From the NCBI GenBank assembly GCA_022605955.1, contig JAKCOZ010000329.1, positions 62,001-126,000 of the forward strand: a stretch of DNA of 64,000 nucleotides, in the 5' to 3' direction. Of this stretch, positions 36,501 to 48,439 are shown piece by piece (position 1 is the first letter of the stretch; each line of letters opens with the position of its first letter). The notes beneath the pieces were generated by a model. That model was not told the origin of the DNA. It did no database searches and saw only the letters and a list, made by a program, of their open reading frames with translations. Both the position numbers and the translations under genes were made by a program. Source of the stretch: Rallus limicola. Its lineage: Eukaryota; Chordata; Aves; Gruiformes; Rallidae.

Positions 36501-37507
36501 TGCTTTTCTCGGCCCTAGCAGACTGCAGTTCAAAACATGCTAAACGTCCAGCAATAACTCCCAAAGTAAAGAAGCTAGGCATGAAAGGCATAGCTTGTCT
36601 GAAACCTCCTAACAGGACACACAAGCAGACCCTGTCACTTTGGCTCTCAGCCTTTTCCTTTGCCTGGAAAGAGGGAACATGCCTGGAACCTCCTACGGTG
36701 CTTTTCTCGGCCCTAGCAGACTGCTGTTCAAAACATGCTAAACGTCCAGCAATAACTCCCAAAGTAAAGAAGCTAGGCATGAAAGGCATAGCTTGTCTGA
36801 AACTTCCTAACAGGACACACAAGCAGACCCTGTCACTTTGGCTCTCAGCCTTTTCCTTTGCCTGGAAAGAAGGAACATACCTGCTACCTCCTACAGTGCT
36901 TTCCTCGGTCCTAGCAGACTGCAGTTCAAAACATGCTAAACGTCCAGCAATAACTCCCAAAGTAAAGAAGCTAGGACTGAAAGGCATAGCTTGTCTGAAA
37001 CCTCCTAACAGGACACACAAGCAGACCCTGTCACTTTGGCTCTCAGCCTTTTCCTTTGCCTGGAAAGAGGGAACATGCCTGGAACCTCCTACGGTGCTTT
37101 TCTCGGCCCTAGCAGACTGCAGTTCAAAACATGCTAAACGTCCAGCAATAACTCCCAAAGTAAAGAAGCTAGGACTGAAAGGCATAGCTTGTCTGAAACC
37201 TCCTAACAGGACACACAAGCAGACCCTGTCACTTTGGCTCTCAGCCTTTTCCTTTGCCTGGAAAGAGGGAACATGCCTGGAACCTCCTACGGTGCTTTTC
37301 TCGGCCCTAGCAGACTGCAGTTCAAAACATGCTAAACGTCCAGCAATAACTCCCAAAGTAAAGAAGCTAGGACTGAAAGGCATAGCTTGTCTGAAACCTC
37401 CTAACAGGACACACAAGCAGACCCTGTCACTTTGGCTCTCAGCCTTTTCCTTTGCCTGGAAAGAGGGAACATGCCTGGAACCTCCTACGGTGCTTTTCTC
37501 GGCATAG
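33549..37507. repeat. 20-monomer block U5 (3959 bp)
   Basis: Twenty monomers less 1 bp, ending in ggcatagc at 37501. It has several private changes: aaaagtcc (34763), gactaaaagg (about 35788), and aggcaagaaagcc (about 35984), the only monomer with that central site. Its last part (ggaaacac monomer, cctcggtcc monomer, then three AC monomers) matches the end of U4. Confidence 0.84.
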
Positions 37508-37508
37508 C
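37501..37508. other. ggcatagc deletion marker alone, last in window
   Basis: This is the sixth and last copy of the marker. To its right I find no further change of monomer phase up to 64000. Confidence 0.88.
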
Positions 37509-38445
37509 AGACTGCAGTTCAAAACATGCTAAACGTCCAGCAATAACTCCCAAAGTAAAGAAGCTAGGCCTGAAAGGCATAGCTTGTCTGAAACCTCCTA
37601 ACAGGACACACAAGCAGACCCTGTCACTTTGGCTCTCAGCCTTTTCCTTTGCCTGGAAAGAGGGAACATGCCTGGAACCTCCTACGGTGCTTTTCTCGGC
37701 CCTAGCAGACTGCAGTTCAAAACATGCTAAACGTCCAGCAATAACTCCCAAAGTAAAGAAGCTAGGCATGAAAAGCATAGCTTGTCTGAAACCTCCTAAC
37801 AGGACACACAAGCAGACCCTGTCACTTTGGCTCTCAGCCTTTTCCTTTGCCTGGAAAGAGGGAACATGCCTGGAACCTCCTACGGTGCTTTTCTCGGCCC
37901 TAGCAGACTGCAGTTCAAAACATGCTAAACGTCCAGCAATAACTCCCAAAGTAAAGAAGCTAGGACTGAAAGGCATAGCTTGTCTGAAACCTCCTAACAG
38001 GACACACAAGCAGACCCTGTCACTTTGGCTCTCAGCCTTTTCCTTTGCCTGGAAAGAGGGAACATGCCTGGAACCTCCTACGGTGCTTTTCTCGGCCCTA
38101 GCAGACTGCAGTTCAAAACATGCTAAACGTCCAGCAATAACTCCCAAAGTAAAGAAGCTAGGACTGAAAGGCATAGCTTGTCTGAAACCTCCTAACAGGA
38201 CACACAAGCAGACCCTGTCACTTTGGCTCTCAGCCTTTTCCTTTGCCTGGAAAGAGGGAACATGCCTGGAACCTCCTACGGTGCTTTTCTCGGCCCTAGC
38301 AGACTGCAGTTCAAAACATGCTAAACGTCCAGCAATAACTCCCAAAGTAAAGAAGCTAGGACTGAAAGGCATAGCTTGTCTGAAACCTCCTAACAGGACA
38401 CACAAGCAGACCCTGTCACTTTGGCTCTCAGCCTTTTCCTTTGCC

Positions 38446-38844
38446 TGAAAAGAGGGAACATGCCTGGAACCTCCTACGGTGCTTTTCTCGGCCCTAGCAG
38501 ACTGCAGTTCAAAACATGCTAAACGTCCAGCAATAACTCCCAAAGTAAAGAAGCTAGGCATGAAAGGCATAGCTTGTCTGAAACCTCCTAACAGGACACA
38601 CAAGCACACCCTGTCACTTTGGCTCTCAGCCTTTTCCTTTGCCTGGAAAGAAGGAACATGCCTGGAACCTGCTACGGTGCTTTCCTCGGCCCTAGCAGAC
38701 TGCAGTTCAAAACATGCTAAACGTCCAGCAATAACTCCCAAAGTAAAGAAGCTAGGCCTGAAAGGCATAGCTTGTCTGAAACCTCCTAACAGGACACACA
38801 AGCAGACCCTGTCACTTTGGCTCTCAGCGTTTTCCTTTGCCTGA
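38446..38844 (+). other. Two monomers with a TGA in the plus open frame
   Basis: The motif cctggaaag reads cctgaaaag at 38445 and 38841, two monomers apart, giving TGA at 38446-38448 and 38842-38844. These are the only substitution-created stops I found in the plus frame of the array; other plus-frame breaks come from the insertion and the deletions. Their two-monomer spacing suggests one mutation spread by local duplication or conversion. Confidence 0.85.
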
Positions 38845-41800
38845 AAAGAGGGAACATGCCTGGAACCTCCTACGGTGCTTTTCTCGGCCCTAGCAGACTG
38901 CAGTTCAAAACATGCTAAACGTCCAGCAATAACTCCCAAAGTAAAGAAGCTAGGACTGAAAGGCATAGCTTGTCTGAAACCTCCTAACAGGACACACAAG
39001 CAGACCCTGTCACTTTGGCTCTCAGCCTTTTCCTTTGCCTGGAAAGAGGGAACATGCCTGGAACCTCCTACGGTGCTTTTCTCGGCCCTAGCAGACTGCA
39101 GTTCAAAACATGCTAAACGTCCAGCAATAACTCCCAAAGTAAAGAAGCTAGGACTGAAAGGCATAGCTTGTCTGAAACCTCCTAACAGGACACACAAGCA
39201 GACCCTGTCACTTTGGCTCTCAGCCTTTTCCTTTGCCTGGAAAGAGGGAACATGCCTGGAACCTCCTACGGTGCCTTTCTCGGCCCTAGCAGACTGCAGT
39301 TCAAAACATGCTAAACGTCCAGCAATAACTCCCAAAGTAAAGAAGCTAGGACTGAAAGGCATAGCTTGTCTGAAACCTCCTAACAGGACACACAAGCAGA
39401 CCCTGTCACTTTGGCTCTCAGCCTTTTCCTTTGCCTGGAAAGAAGGAACATACATGCTACCTCCTACAGTGCTTTCCTCGGTCCTAGCAGACTGCAGTTC
39501 AAAACATGCTAAACGTCCAGCAATAACTCCCAAAGTAAAGAAGCTAGGCCTGAAAGGCATAGCTTGTCTGAAACCTCCTAACAGGACACACAAGCAGACC
39601 CTGTCACTTTGGCTCTCAGCCTTTTCCTTTGCCTGGAAAGAGGGAACATGCCTGGAACCTCCTACGGTGCTTTTCTCGGCCCTAGCAGACTGCAGTTCAA
39701 AACATGCTAAACGTCCAGCAATAACTCCCAAAGTAAAGAAGCTAGGACTGAAAGGCATAGCTTGTCTGAAACCTCCTAACAGGACACACAAGCAGACCCT
39801 GTCACTTTGGCTCTCAGCCTTTTCCTTTGCCTGGAAAGAGGGAACATGCCTGGAACCTCCTACGGTGCTTTTCTCGGCCCTAGCAGACTGCAGTTCAAAA
39901 CATGCTAAACGTCCAGCAATAACTCCCAAAGTAAAGAAGCTAGGACTGAAAGGCATAGCTTGTCTGAAACCTCCTAACAGGAAACACAAGCAGACCCTGT
40001 CACTTTGGCTCTCAGCCTTTACCTTTGCCTGGAAAGAAGGAACATACCTGCTACCTCCTACAGTGCTTTTCTCGGCCCTAGCAGACTGCAGTTCAAAACA
40101 TGCTAAACGTCCTGCAATAACTCCCAAAGTAAAGAAGCTAGGCATGAAAGGCATAGCTTGTCTGAAACCTCCTAACAGGACACACAAGCAGACCCTGTCA
40201 CTTTGGCTCTCAGCCTTTTCCTTTGCCTGGAAAGAGGGAACATGCCTGGAACCTCCTACGGTGCTTTTCTCGGCCCTAGCAGACTGCAGTTCAAAACATG
40301 CTAAACGTCCAGCAATAACTCCCAAAGTAAAGAAGCTAGGCATGAAAGGCATAGCTTGTCTGAAACCTCCTAACAGGACACACAAGCAGACCCTGTCACT
40401 TTGGCTCTCAGCCTTTTCCTTTGCCTGGAAAGAAGGAACATACCTGCTACCTCCTACAGTGCTTTCCTCGGTCCTAGCAGACTGCAGTTCAAAACATGCT
40501 AAACGTCCAGCAATAACTCCCAAAGTAAAGAAGCTAGGACTGAAAGGCATAGCTTGTCTGAAACCTCCTAACAGGACACACAAGCAGACCCTGTCACTTT
40601 GGCTCTCAGCCTTTTCCTTTGCCTGGAAAGAGGGAACATGCCTGGAACCTCCTACGGTGCTTTTCTCGGCCCTAGCAGACTGCAGTTCAAAACATGCTAA
40701 ACGTCCAGCAATAACTCCCAAAGTAAAGAAGCTAGGCATGAAAGGCATAGCTTGTCTGAAACCTCCTAACAGGACACACAAGCAGACCCTGTCACTTTGG
40801 CTCTCAGCCTTTTCCTTTGCCTGGAAAGAGGGAACATGCCTGGAACCTCCTACGGTGCTTTTCTCGGCCTTGGCAGACTGCAGTTCAAAACATGCTAAAC
40901 GTCCAGCAGTAACTCCCAAAGTAAAGAAGCTAGGACTGAAAGGCATAGCTTGTCTGAAACCTCCTAACAGGACACACAAGCAGACCCTGTCACTTTGGCT
41001 CTCAGCCTTTTCCTTTGCCTGGAAAGAGGGAACATGCCTGGAACCTCCTACGGTGCTTTTCTCGGCCCTAGCAGACTGCAGTTCAAAACATGCTAAACGT
41101 CCAGCAATAACTCCCAAAGTAAAGAAGCTAGGCATGAAAGGCATAGCTTGTCTGAAACCTCCTAACAGGACACACAAGCAGACCCTGTCACTTTGGCTCT
41201 CAGCCTTTTCCTTTGCCTGGAAAGAGGGAACATGCCTGGAACCTCCTACGGTGCTTTTCTCGGCCCTAGCAGACTGCAGTTCAAAACATGCTAAACGTCC
41301 AGCAATAACTCCCAAAGTAAAGAAGCTAGGCATGAAAGGCATAGCTTGTCTGAAACCTCCTAACAGGACACACAAGCAGACCCTGTCACTTTGGCTCTCA
41401 GCCTTTTCCTTTGCCTGGAAAGAGGGAACATGCCTGGAACCTCCTACGGTGCTTTTCTCGGCCCTAGCAGACTGCAGTTCAAAACATGCTAAACGTCCAG
41501 CAATAACTCCCAAAGTAAAGAAGCTAGGACTGAAAGGCATAGCTTGTCTGAAACCTCCTAACAGGACACACAAGCAGACCCTGTCACTTTGGCTCTCAGC
41601 CTTTTCCTTTGCCTGGAAAGAGGGAACATGCCTGGAACCTCCTACGGTGCTTTTCTCGGCCCTAGCAGACTGCAGTTCAAAACATGCTAAACGTCCAGCA
41701 ATAACTCCCAAAGTAAAGAAGCTAGGCATGAAAGGCATAGCTTGTCTGAAACCTCCTAACAGGACACACAAGCAGACCCTGTCACTTTGGCTCTCAGCCT

Positions 41801-44800
41801 TTTCCTTTGCCTGGAAAGAGGGAACATGCCTGGAACCTCCTACGGTGCTTTTCTCGGCCCTAGCAGACTGCAGTTCAAAACATGCTAAACGTCCAGCAAT
41901 AACTCCCAAAGTAAAGAAGCTAGGACTGAAAGGCATAGCTTGTCTGAAACCTTTTAACAGGACACACAAGCAGACCCTGTCACTTTGGCTCTCAGCCTTT
42001 TCCTTTGCCTGGAAAGAGGGAACATGCCTGGAACCTCCTACGGTGCTTTTCTCGGCCCTAGCAGACTGCAGTTCAAAACATGCTAAACGTCCAGCAATAA
42101 CTCCCAAAGTAAAGAAGCTAGGCATGAAAGGCATAGCTTGTCTGAAACCTCCTAACAGGACACACAAGCAGACCCTGTCACTTTGGCTCTCAGCCTTTTC
42201 CTTTGCCTGGAAAGAGGGAACATGCCTGGAACCTCCTACGGTGCTTTTCTCGGCCCTAGCAGACTGCAGTTCAAAACATGCTAAACGTCCAGCAATAACT
42301 CCCAAAGTAAAGAAGCTAGGACTGAAAGGCATAGCTTGTCTGAAACCTCCTAACAGGACACACAAGCAGACCCTGTCACTTTGGCTCTCAGCCTTTTCCT
42401 TTGCCTGGAAAGAGGGAACATGCCTGGAACCTCCTACGGTGCTTTTCTCGGCCCTAGCAGACTGCAGTTCAAAACATGCTAAACGTCCAGCAATAACTCC
42501 CAAAGTAAAGAAGCTAGGACTGAAAGGCATAGCTTGTCTGAAACCTCCTAACAGGACACACAAGCAGACCCTGTCACTTTGGCTCTCAGCCTTTTCCTTT
42601 GCCTGGAAAGAGGGAACATGCCTGGAACCTCCTACGGTGCTTTTCTCGGCCCTAGCAGACTGCAGTTCAAAACATGCTAAACGTCCAGCAATAACTCCCA
42701 AAGTAAAGAAGCTAGGACTGAAAGGCATAGCTTGTCTGAAACCTCCTAACAGGACACACAAGCAGACCCTGTCACTTTGGCTCTCAGCCTTTTCCTTTGC
42801 CTGGAAAGAGGGAACATGCCTGGAACCTCCTACGGTGCTTTTCTCGGCCCTAGCAGACTGCAGTTCAAAACATGCTAAACGTCCAGCAATAACTCCCAAA
42901 GTAAAGAAGCTAGGACTGAAAGGCATAGCTTGTCTGAAACCTCCTAACAGGACACACAAGCAGACCCTGTCACTTTGGCTCTCAGCCTTTTCCTTTGCCT
43001 GGAAAGAGGGAACATGCCTGGAACTTCCTACGGTGCTTTTCTCGGCCCTAGCAGACTGCAGTTCAAAACATGCTAAACGTCCAGCAATAACTCCCAAAGT
43101 AAAGAAGCTAGGACTGAAAGGCATAGCTTGTCTGAAACCTCCTAACAGGACACACAAGCAGACCCTGTCACTTTGGCTCTCAGCCTTTTCCTTTGCCTGG
43201 AAAGAGGGAACATGCCTGGAACCTCCTACGGTGCTTTTCTCGGCCCTAGCAGACTGCAGTTCAAAACATGCTAAACGTCCAGCAGTAACTCCCAAAGTAA
43301 AGAAGCTAGGACTGAAAGGCATAGCTTGTCTGAAACCTCCTAACAGGACACACAAGCAGACCCTGTCACTTTGGCTCTCAGCCTTTTCCTTTGCCTGGAA
43401 AGAGGGAACATGCCTGGAACCTCCTACGGTGCTTTTCTCGGCCCTAGCAGACTGCAGTTCAAAACATGCTAAACGTCCAGCAATAACTCCCAAAGTAAAG
43501 AAGCTAGGCATGAAAGGCATAGCTTGTCTGAAACCTCCTAACAGGACACACAAGCAGACCCTGTCACTTTGGCTCTCAGCCTTTTCCTTTGCCTGGAAAG
43601 AGGGAACATGCCTGGAACCTCCTACGGTGCTTTTCTCGGCCCTAGCAGACTGCAGTTCAAAACATGCTAAACGTCCAGCAATAACTCCCAAAGTAAAGAA
43701 GCTAGGCATGAAAGGCATAGCTTGTCTGAAACCTCCTAACAGGACACACAAGCAGACCCTGTCACTTTGGCTCTCAGCCTTTTCCTTTGCCTGGAAAGAG
43801 GGAACATGCCTGGAACCTCCTACGGTGCTTTTCTCGGCCCTAGCAGACTGCAGTTCAAAACATGCTAAACGTCCAGCAATAACTCCCAAAGTAAAGAAGC
43901 TAGGACTGAAAGGCATAGCTTGTCTGAAACCTCCTAACAGGACACACAAGCAGACCCTGTCACTTTGGCTCTCAGCCTTTTCCTTTGCCTGGAAAGAGGG
44001 AACATGCCTGGAACCTCCTACGGTGCTTTTCTCGGCCCTAGCAGACTGCAGTTCAAAACATGCTAAACGTCCAGCAATAACTCCCAAAGTAAAGAAGCTA
44101 GGACTGAAAGGCATAGCTTGTCTGAAACCTCCTAACAGGACACACAAGCAGACCCTGTCACTTTGGCTCTCAGCCTTTTCCTTTGCCTGGAAAGAAGGAA
44201 CATACCTGCTACCTCCTACGGTGCTTTTCTCGGCCCTAGCAGACTGCAGTTCAAAACATGCTAAACGTCCAGCAATAACTCCCAAAGTAAAGAAGCTAGG
44301 ACTGAAAGGCATAGCTTGTCTGAAACCTCCTAACAGGACACACAAGCAGACCCTGTCACTTTGGCTCTCAGCCTTTTCCTTTGCCTGGAAAGAGGGAACA
44401 TGCCTGGAACCTCCTACGGTGCTTTTCTCGGCCCTAGCAGACTGCAGTTCAAAACATGCTAAACGTCCAGCAATAACTCCCAAAGTAAAGAAGCTAGGCA
44501 TGAAAGGCATAGCTTGTCTGAAACCTCCTAACAGGACACACAAGCAGACCCTGTCACTTTGGCTCTCAGCCTTTTCCTTTGCCTGGAAAGAAGGAACATA
44601 CATGCTACCTCCTACGGTGCTTTTCTCGGCCCTAGCAGACTGCAGTTCAAAACATGCTAAACGTCCAGCAATAACTCCCAAATTAAAGAAGCTAGGCCTG
44701 AAAGGCATAGCTTGTCTGAAACCTCCTAACAGGACACACAAGCAGACCCTGTCACTTTGGCTCTCAGCCTTTTCCTTTGCCTGGAAAGAGGGAACATGCC

Positions 44801-46005
44801 TGGAACCTCCTACGGTGCTTTTCTCGGCCCTAGCAGACTGCAGTTCAAAACATGCTAAACGTCCAGCAATAACTCCCAAAGTAAAGAAGCTAGGACTGAA
44901 AGGCATAGCTTGTCTGAAACCTCCTAACAGGACACACAAGCAGACCCTGTCACTTTGGCTCTCAGCCTTTTCCTTTGCCTGGAAAGAAGGAACATACCTG
45001 CTACCTCCTACAGTGCTTTTCTCGGCCCTAGCAGACTGCAGTTCAAAACATGCTAAACGTCCAGCAATAACTCCCAAAGTAAAGAAGCTAGGACTGAAAG
45101 GCATAGCTTGTCTGAAACCTCCTAACAGGACACACAAGCAGACCCTGTCACTTTGGCTCTCAGCCTTTTCCTTTGCCTGGAAAGAGGGAACATGCCTGGA
45201 ACCTCCTACGGTGCTTTTCTCGGCCCTAGCAGACTGCAGTTCAAAACATGCTAAACGTCCAGCAATAACTCCCAAAGTAAAGAAGCTAGGACTGAAAGGC
45301 ATAGCTTGTCTGAAACCTCCTAACAGGACACACAAGCAGACCCTGTCACTTTGGCTCTCAGCCTTTTCCTTTGCCTGGAAAGAGGGAACATGCCTGGAAC
45401 CTCCTACGGTGCTTTTCTCGGCCCTAGCAGACTGCAGTTCAAAACATGCTAAACGTCCAGCAATAACTCCCAAAGTAAAGAAGCTAGGCATGAAAGGCAT
45501 AGCTTGTCTGAAACCTCCTAACAGGACACACAAGCAGACCCTGTCACTTTGGCTCTCAGCCTTTTCCTTTGCCTGGAAAGAAGGAACATACCTGCTACCT
45601 CCTACAGTGCTTTTCTCGGCCCTAGCAGACTGCAGTTCAAAACATGCTAAACGTCCAGCAATAACTCCCAAAGTAAAGAAGCTAGGCATGAAAGGCATAG
45701 CTTGTCTGAAACCTCCTAACAGGACACACAAGCAGACCCTGTCACTTTGGCTCTCAGCCTTTTCCTTTGCCTGGAAAGAGGGAACATGCCTGGAACCTCC
45801 TACGGTGCTTTTCTCGGCCCTAGCAGACTGCTGTTCAAAACATGCTAAACGTCCAGCAATAACTCCCAAAGTAAAGAAGCTAGGCATGAAAGGCATAGCT
45901 TGTCTGAAACCTCCTAACAGGACACACAAGCAGACCCTGTCACTTTGGCTCTCAGCCTTTTCCTTTGCCTGGAAAGAAGGAACATGCCTGGAACCTCCTA
46001 CGGTG

Positions 46006-46066
46006 TTTTCCTCGGCCCTAGAAGACTGCAGTTCAAAACATGCTAAACGTCCATCAATAACTCCTA
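46006..46066. repeat. Unusually diverged monomer
   Basis: Several private changes sit within about 60 bp: gtgttttcc, ctagaagac, gtccatcaat and actcctaaag, at roughly 46003, 46019, 46050 and 46060. Most monomers carry none or one private change. It keeps length and phase. It may be an older monomer that escaped homogenisation. Confidence 0.75.
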
Positions 46067-46801
46067 AAGTAAAGAAGCTAGGACTGAAAGGCATAGCTTG
46101 TCTGAAACCTCCTAACAGGACACACAAGCAGACCCTGTCACTTTGGCTCTCAGCCTTTTCCTTTGCCTGGAAAGAGGGAACATGCCTGGAACCTCCTACG
46201 GTGCTTTTCTCGGCCCTAGCAGACTGCAGTTCAAAACATGCTAAACGTCCAGCAATAACTCCCAAAGTAAAGAAGCTAGGACTGAAAGGCATAGCTTGTC
46301 TGAAACCTCCTAACAGGACACACAAGCAGACCCTGTCACTTTGGCTCTCAGCCTTTTCCTTTGCCTGGAAAGAGGGAACATGCCTGGAACCTCCTACGGT
46401 GCTTTTCTCGGCCCTAGCAGACTGCAGTTCAAAACATGCTAAAAGTCCAGCAATAACTCCCAAAGTAAAGAAGCTAGGACTGAAAGGCATAGCTTGTCTG
46501 AAACCTCCTAACAGGACACACAAGCAGACCCTGTCACTTTGGCTCTCAGCCTTTTCCTTTGCCTGGAAAGAGGGAACATGCCTGGAACCTCCTACGGTGC
46601 TTTTCTCGGCCCTAGCAGACTGCAGTTCAAAACATGCTAAACGTCCAGCAATAACTCCCAAAGTAAAGAAGCTAGGCATGAAAGGCATAGCTTGTCTGAA
46701 ACCTCCTAACAGGAAACACAAGCAGACCCTGTCACTTTGGCTCTCAGCCTTTTCCTTTGCCTGGAAAGAAGGAACATACCTGCTACCTCCTACAGTGCTT
46801 T

Positions 46802-48290
46802 TCTCGGCCCTAGCAGACTGCAGTTCAAACCATGCTAAACGTCCAGCAATAACTCCCAAAGTACAGAAGCTAGGCATGAAAGGCATAGCTTGTCTGAAAC
46901 CTCCTAACAGGACACACAAGCAGACCCTGTCACTTTGGCTCTCAGCCTTTTCCTTTGACTGGAAAGAAGGAACATGCCTGGAACCTCCTACGGTGCTTTT
47001 CTCGGCCCTATCAGACTGCTGTTCAAAACATGCTAAACGTCCAGCAATAACTCCCAAAGTAAAGAAGCTAGGCATGAAAGGCATAGCTTGTCTGAAACTT
47101 CCTAACAGGACACACAAGCAGACCCTGTCACTTTGGCTCTCAGCTTTTTCCTTTGCCTGGAAAGAAGGAACATACCTGCTACCACCTACAGTGCTTTCCT
47201 CGGTCCTAGCAGACTGCAGTTCAAAACATGCTAAACGTCCAGCAATAACTCCCAAAGTAAAGAAGCTAGGCATGAAAGGCATAGCTTGTCTGAAACCTCC
47301 TAACAGGACACACAAGCAGACCCTGTCACTTTGGCTCTCAGCCTTTTCCTTTGCCTGGAAAGAGGGAACATGCCTGGAACCTCCTACGGTGCTTTTCTCG
47401 GCCCTAGCAGACTGCAGTTCAAAACATGCTAAACGTCCAGCAATAACTCCCAAAGTAAAGAAGCTGGGACTGAAAGGCATAGCTTGTCTGAAACCTCCTA
47501 ACAGGACACACAAGCAGACCCTGTCACTTTGGCTCTCAGCCTTTTCCTTTGCCTGGAAAGAGGGAACATGCCTGGAACCTCCTACGGTGCTTTTCTCGGC
47601 CCTAGCAGACTGCAGTTCAAAACATGCTAAACGTCCAGCAATAACTCCCAAAGTAAAGAAGCTAGGCATGAAAGGCATAGCTTGTCTGAAATTTCCTAAC
47701 AGGACACACAAGCAGACCCTGTCACTTTGGCTCTCAGCCTTTTCCTTTGCCTGGAAAGAGGGAACATGCCTGGAACCTCCTACGGTGCTTTTCTCGGCCC
47801 TAGCAGACTGCAGTTCAAAACATGCTAAACGTCCAGCAATAACTCCCAAAGTAAAGAAGCTAGGACTGAAAGGCATAGCTTGTCTGAAACCTCCTAACAG
47901 GACACACAAGCAGACCCTGTCACTTTGGCTCTCAGCCTTTTCCTTTGCCTGGAAAGAGGGAACATGCCTGGAACCTCCTACGGTGCTTTTCTCGGCCCTA
48001 GCAGACTGCAGTTCAAAACATGCTAAACGTCCAGCAATAACTCCCAAAGTAAAGAAGCTAGGACTGAAAGGCATAGCTTGTATGAAACCTCCTAACAGGA
48101 CACACAAGCAGAGCCTGTCACTTTGGCTCTCAGCCTTTTCCTTTGCCTGGAAAGAGGGAACATGCCTGGAACCTCCTACGGTGCTTTTCTCGGCCCTAGC
48201 AGACTGCCGTTCAAAACATGCTAAACGTCCAGCAATAACTCCCAAAGTAAAGAAGCTAGGCATGAAAGGCATAGCTTGTCTGAAACTTCC
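46802..48290. repeat. 13-monomer-offset duplicated stretch, copy 1
   Basis: It matches 49376-50864 at an offset of 2574 bp (13 monomers). Shared rare markers are aaaccatgc followed by gtacagaag (46861 and 49435), aagctggga (47461 and 50035), gcttgtatg (tatg at 48081 and 50655) and tgccgttc (about 48207 and 50781). Private changes here include tttgactgg (46956), aaatttcc (47690) and agagcctg (48111), so this pair is older or less homogenised than the left-hand blocks. Confidence 0.82.
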
Positions 48291-48338
48291 TAACAGGACA
48301 CACAAGCAGACCCTGTCACTTTGGCTCTCAGCTTTTTC

Positions 48339-48341
48339 CTA
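48339..48341 (-). other. TAG in the minus open frame
   Basis: The motif tcctttgcc reads tcctatgcc, which on the minus strand makes TAG and ends the minus frame. It is one of three substitution stops on the minus strand to the right of 37.5 kb. Confidence 0.85.
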
Positions 48342-48439
48342 TGCCTGGAAAGAAGGAACATACCTGCTACCACCTACAGTGCTTTCCTCGGTCCTAGCAG
48401 ACTGCAGTTCAAAACATGCTAAACGTCCAGCATTAACTC

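Larger units (their letters stand above)
37508..46801. repeat. Variegated satellite segment without clear block structure
   Basis: Roughly 47 monomers in exact 198-bp phase. Private substitutions are frequent at the left: agcacaccc (38605), cagcgttt (38827), gtgcctttc (39273), ttacctttg (40019), gtcctgcaa (40109), ccttggcag (40869), cttttaac (41952). A 12-monomer offset links the two gcagtaactcc monomers at 40905 and 43281 and the few monomers after them. The run of central sites from 43507 (CA, CA, AC, AC) resembles that from 60931, 88 monomers away. No longer tandem block is visible by eye. Confidence 0.75.
37485..48305 (-). other. Long satellite-embedded open frame, minus strand (not called as a gene)
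   Basis: This is the longest minus-strand open frame (3606 codons). Its 66-residue repeat includes VLLGGFRQAMPF, SFFTLGVIAGRLACFELQ and VPSFQAKEKAESQSDR. Similar frames lie at 5569-6537, 6646-10695, 10961-11881, 11990-19009, 19118-23167, 23433-24353, 24462-28313, 28579-29895, 30161-33457, 33526-37416, 48339-55433, 55464-59591 and 59622-63947. Minus-strand breaks are the aaatcatgc monomers (TGA, for example at 6646, 11990, 19118, 24462), the block-end deletions, and three substitution stops on the right. The apparent starts are TTG inside a repeat, which argues against real initiation. Confidence 0.3.
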
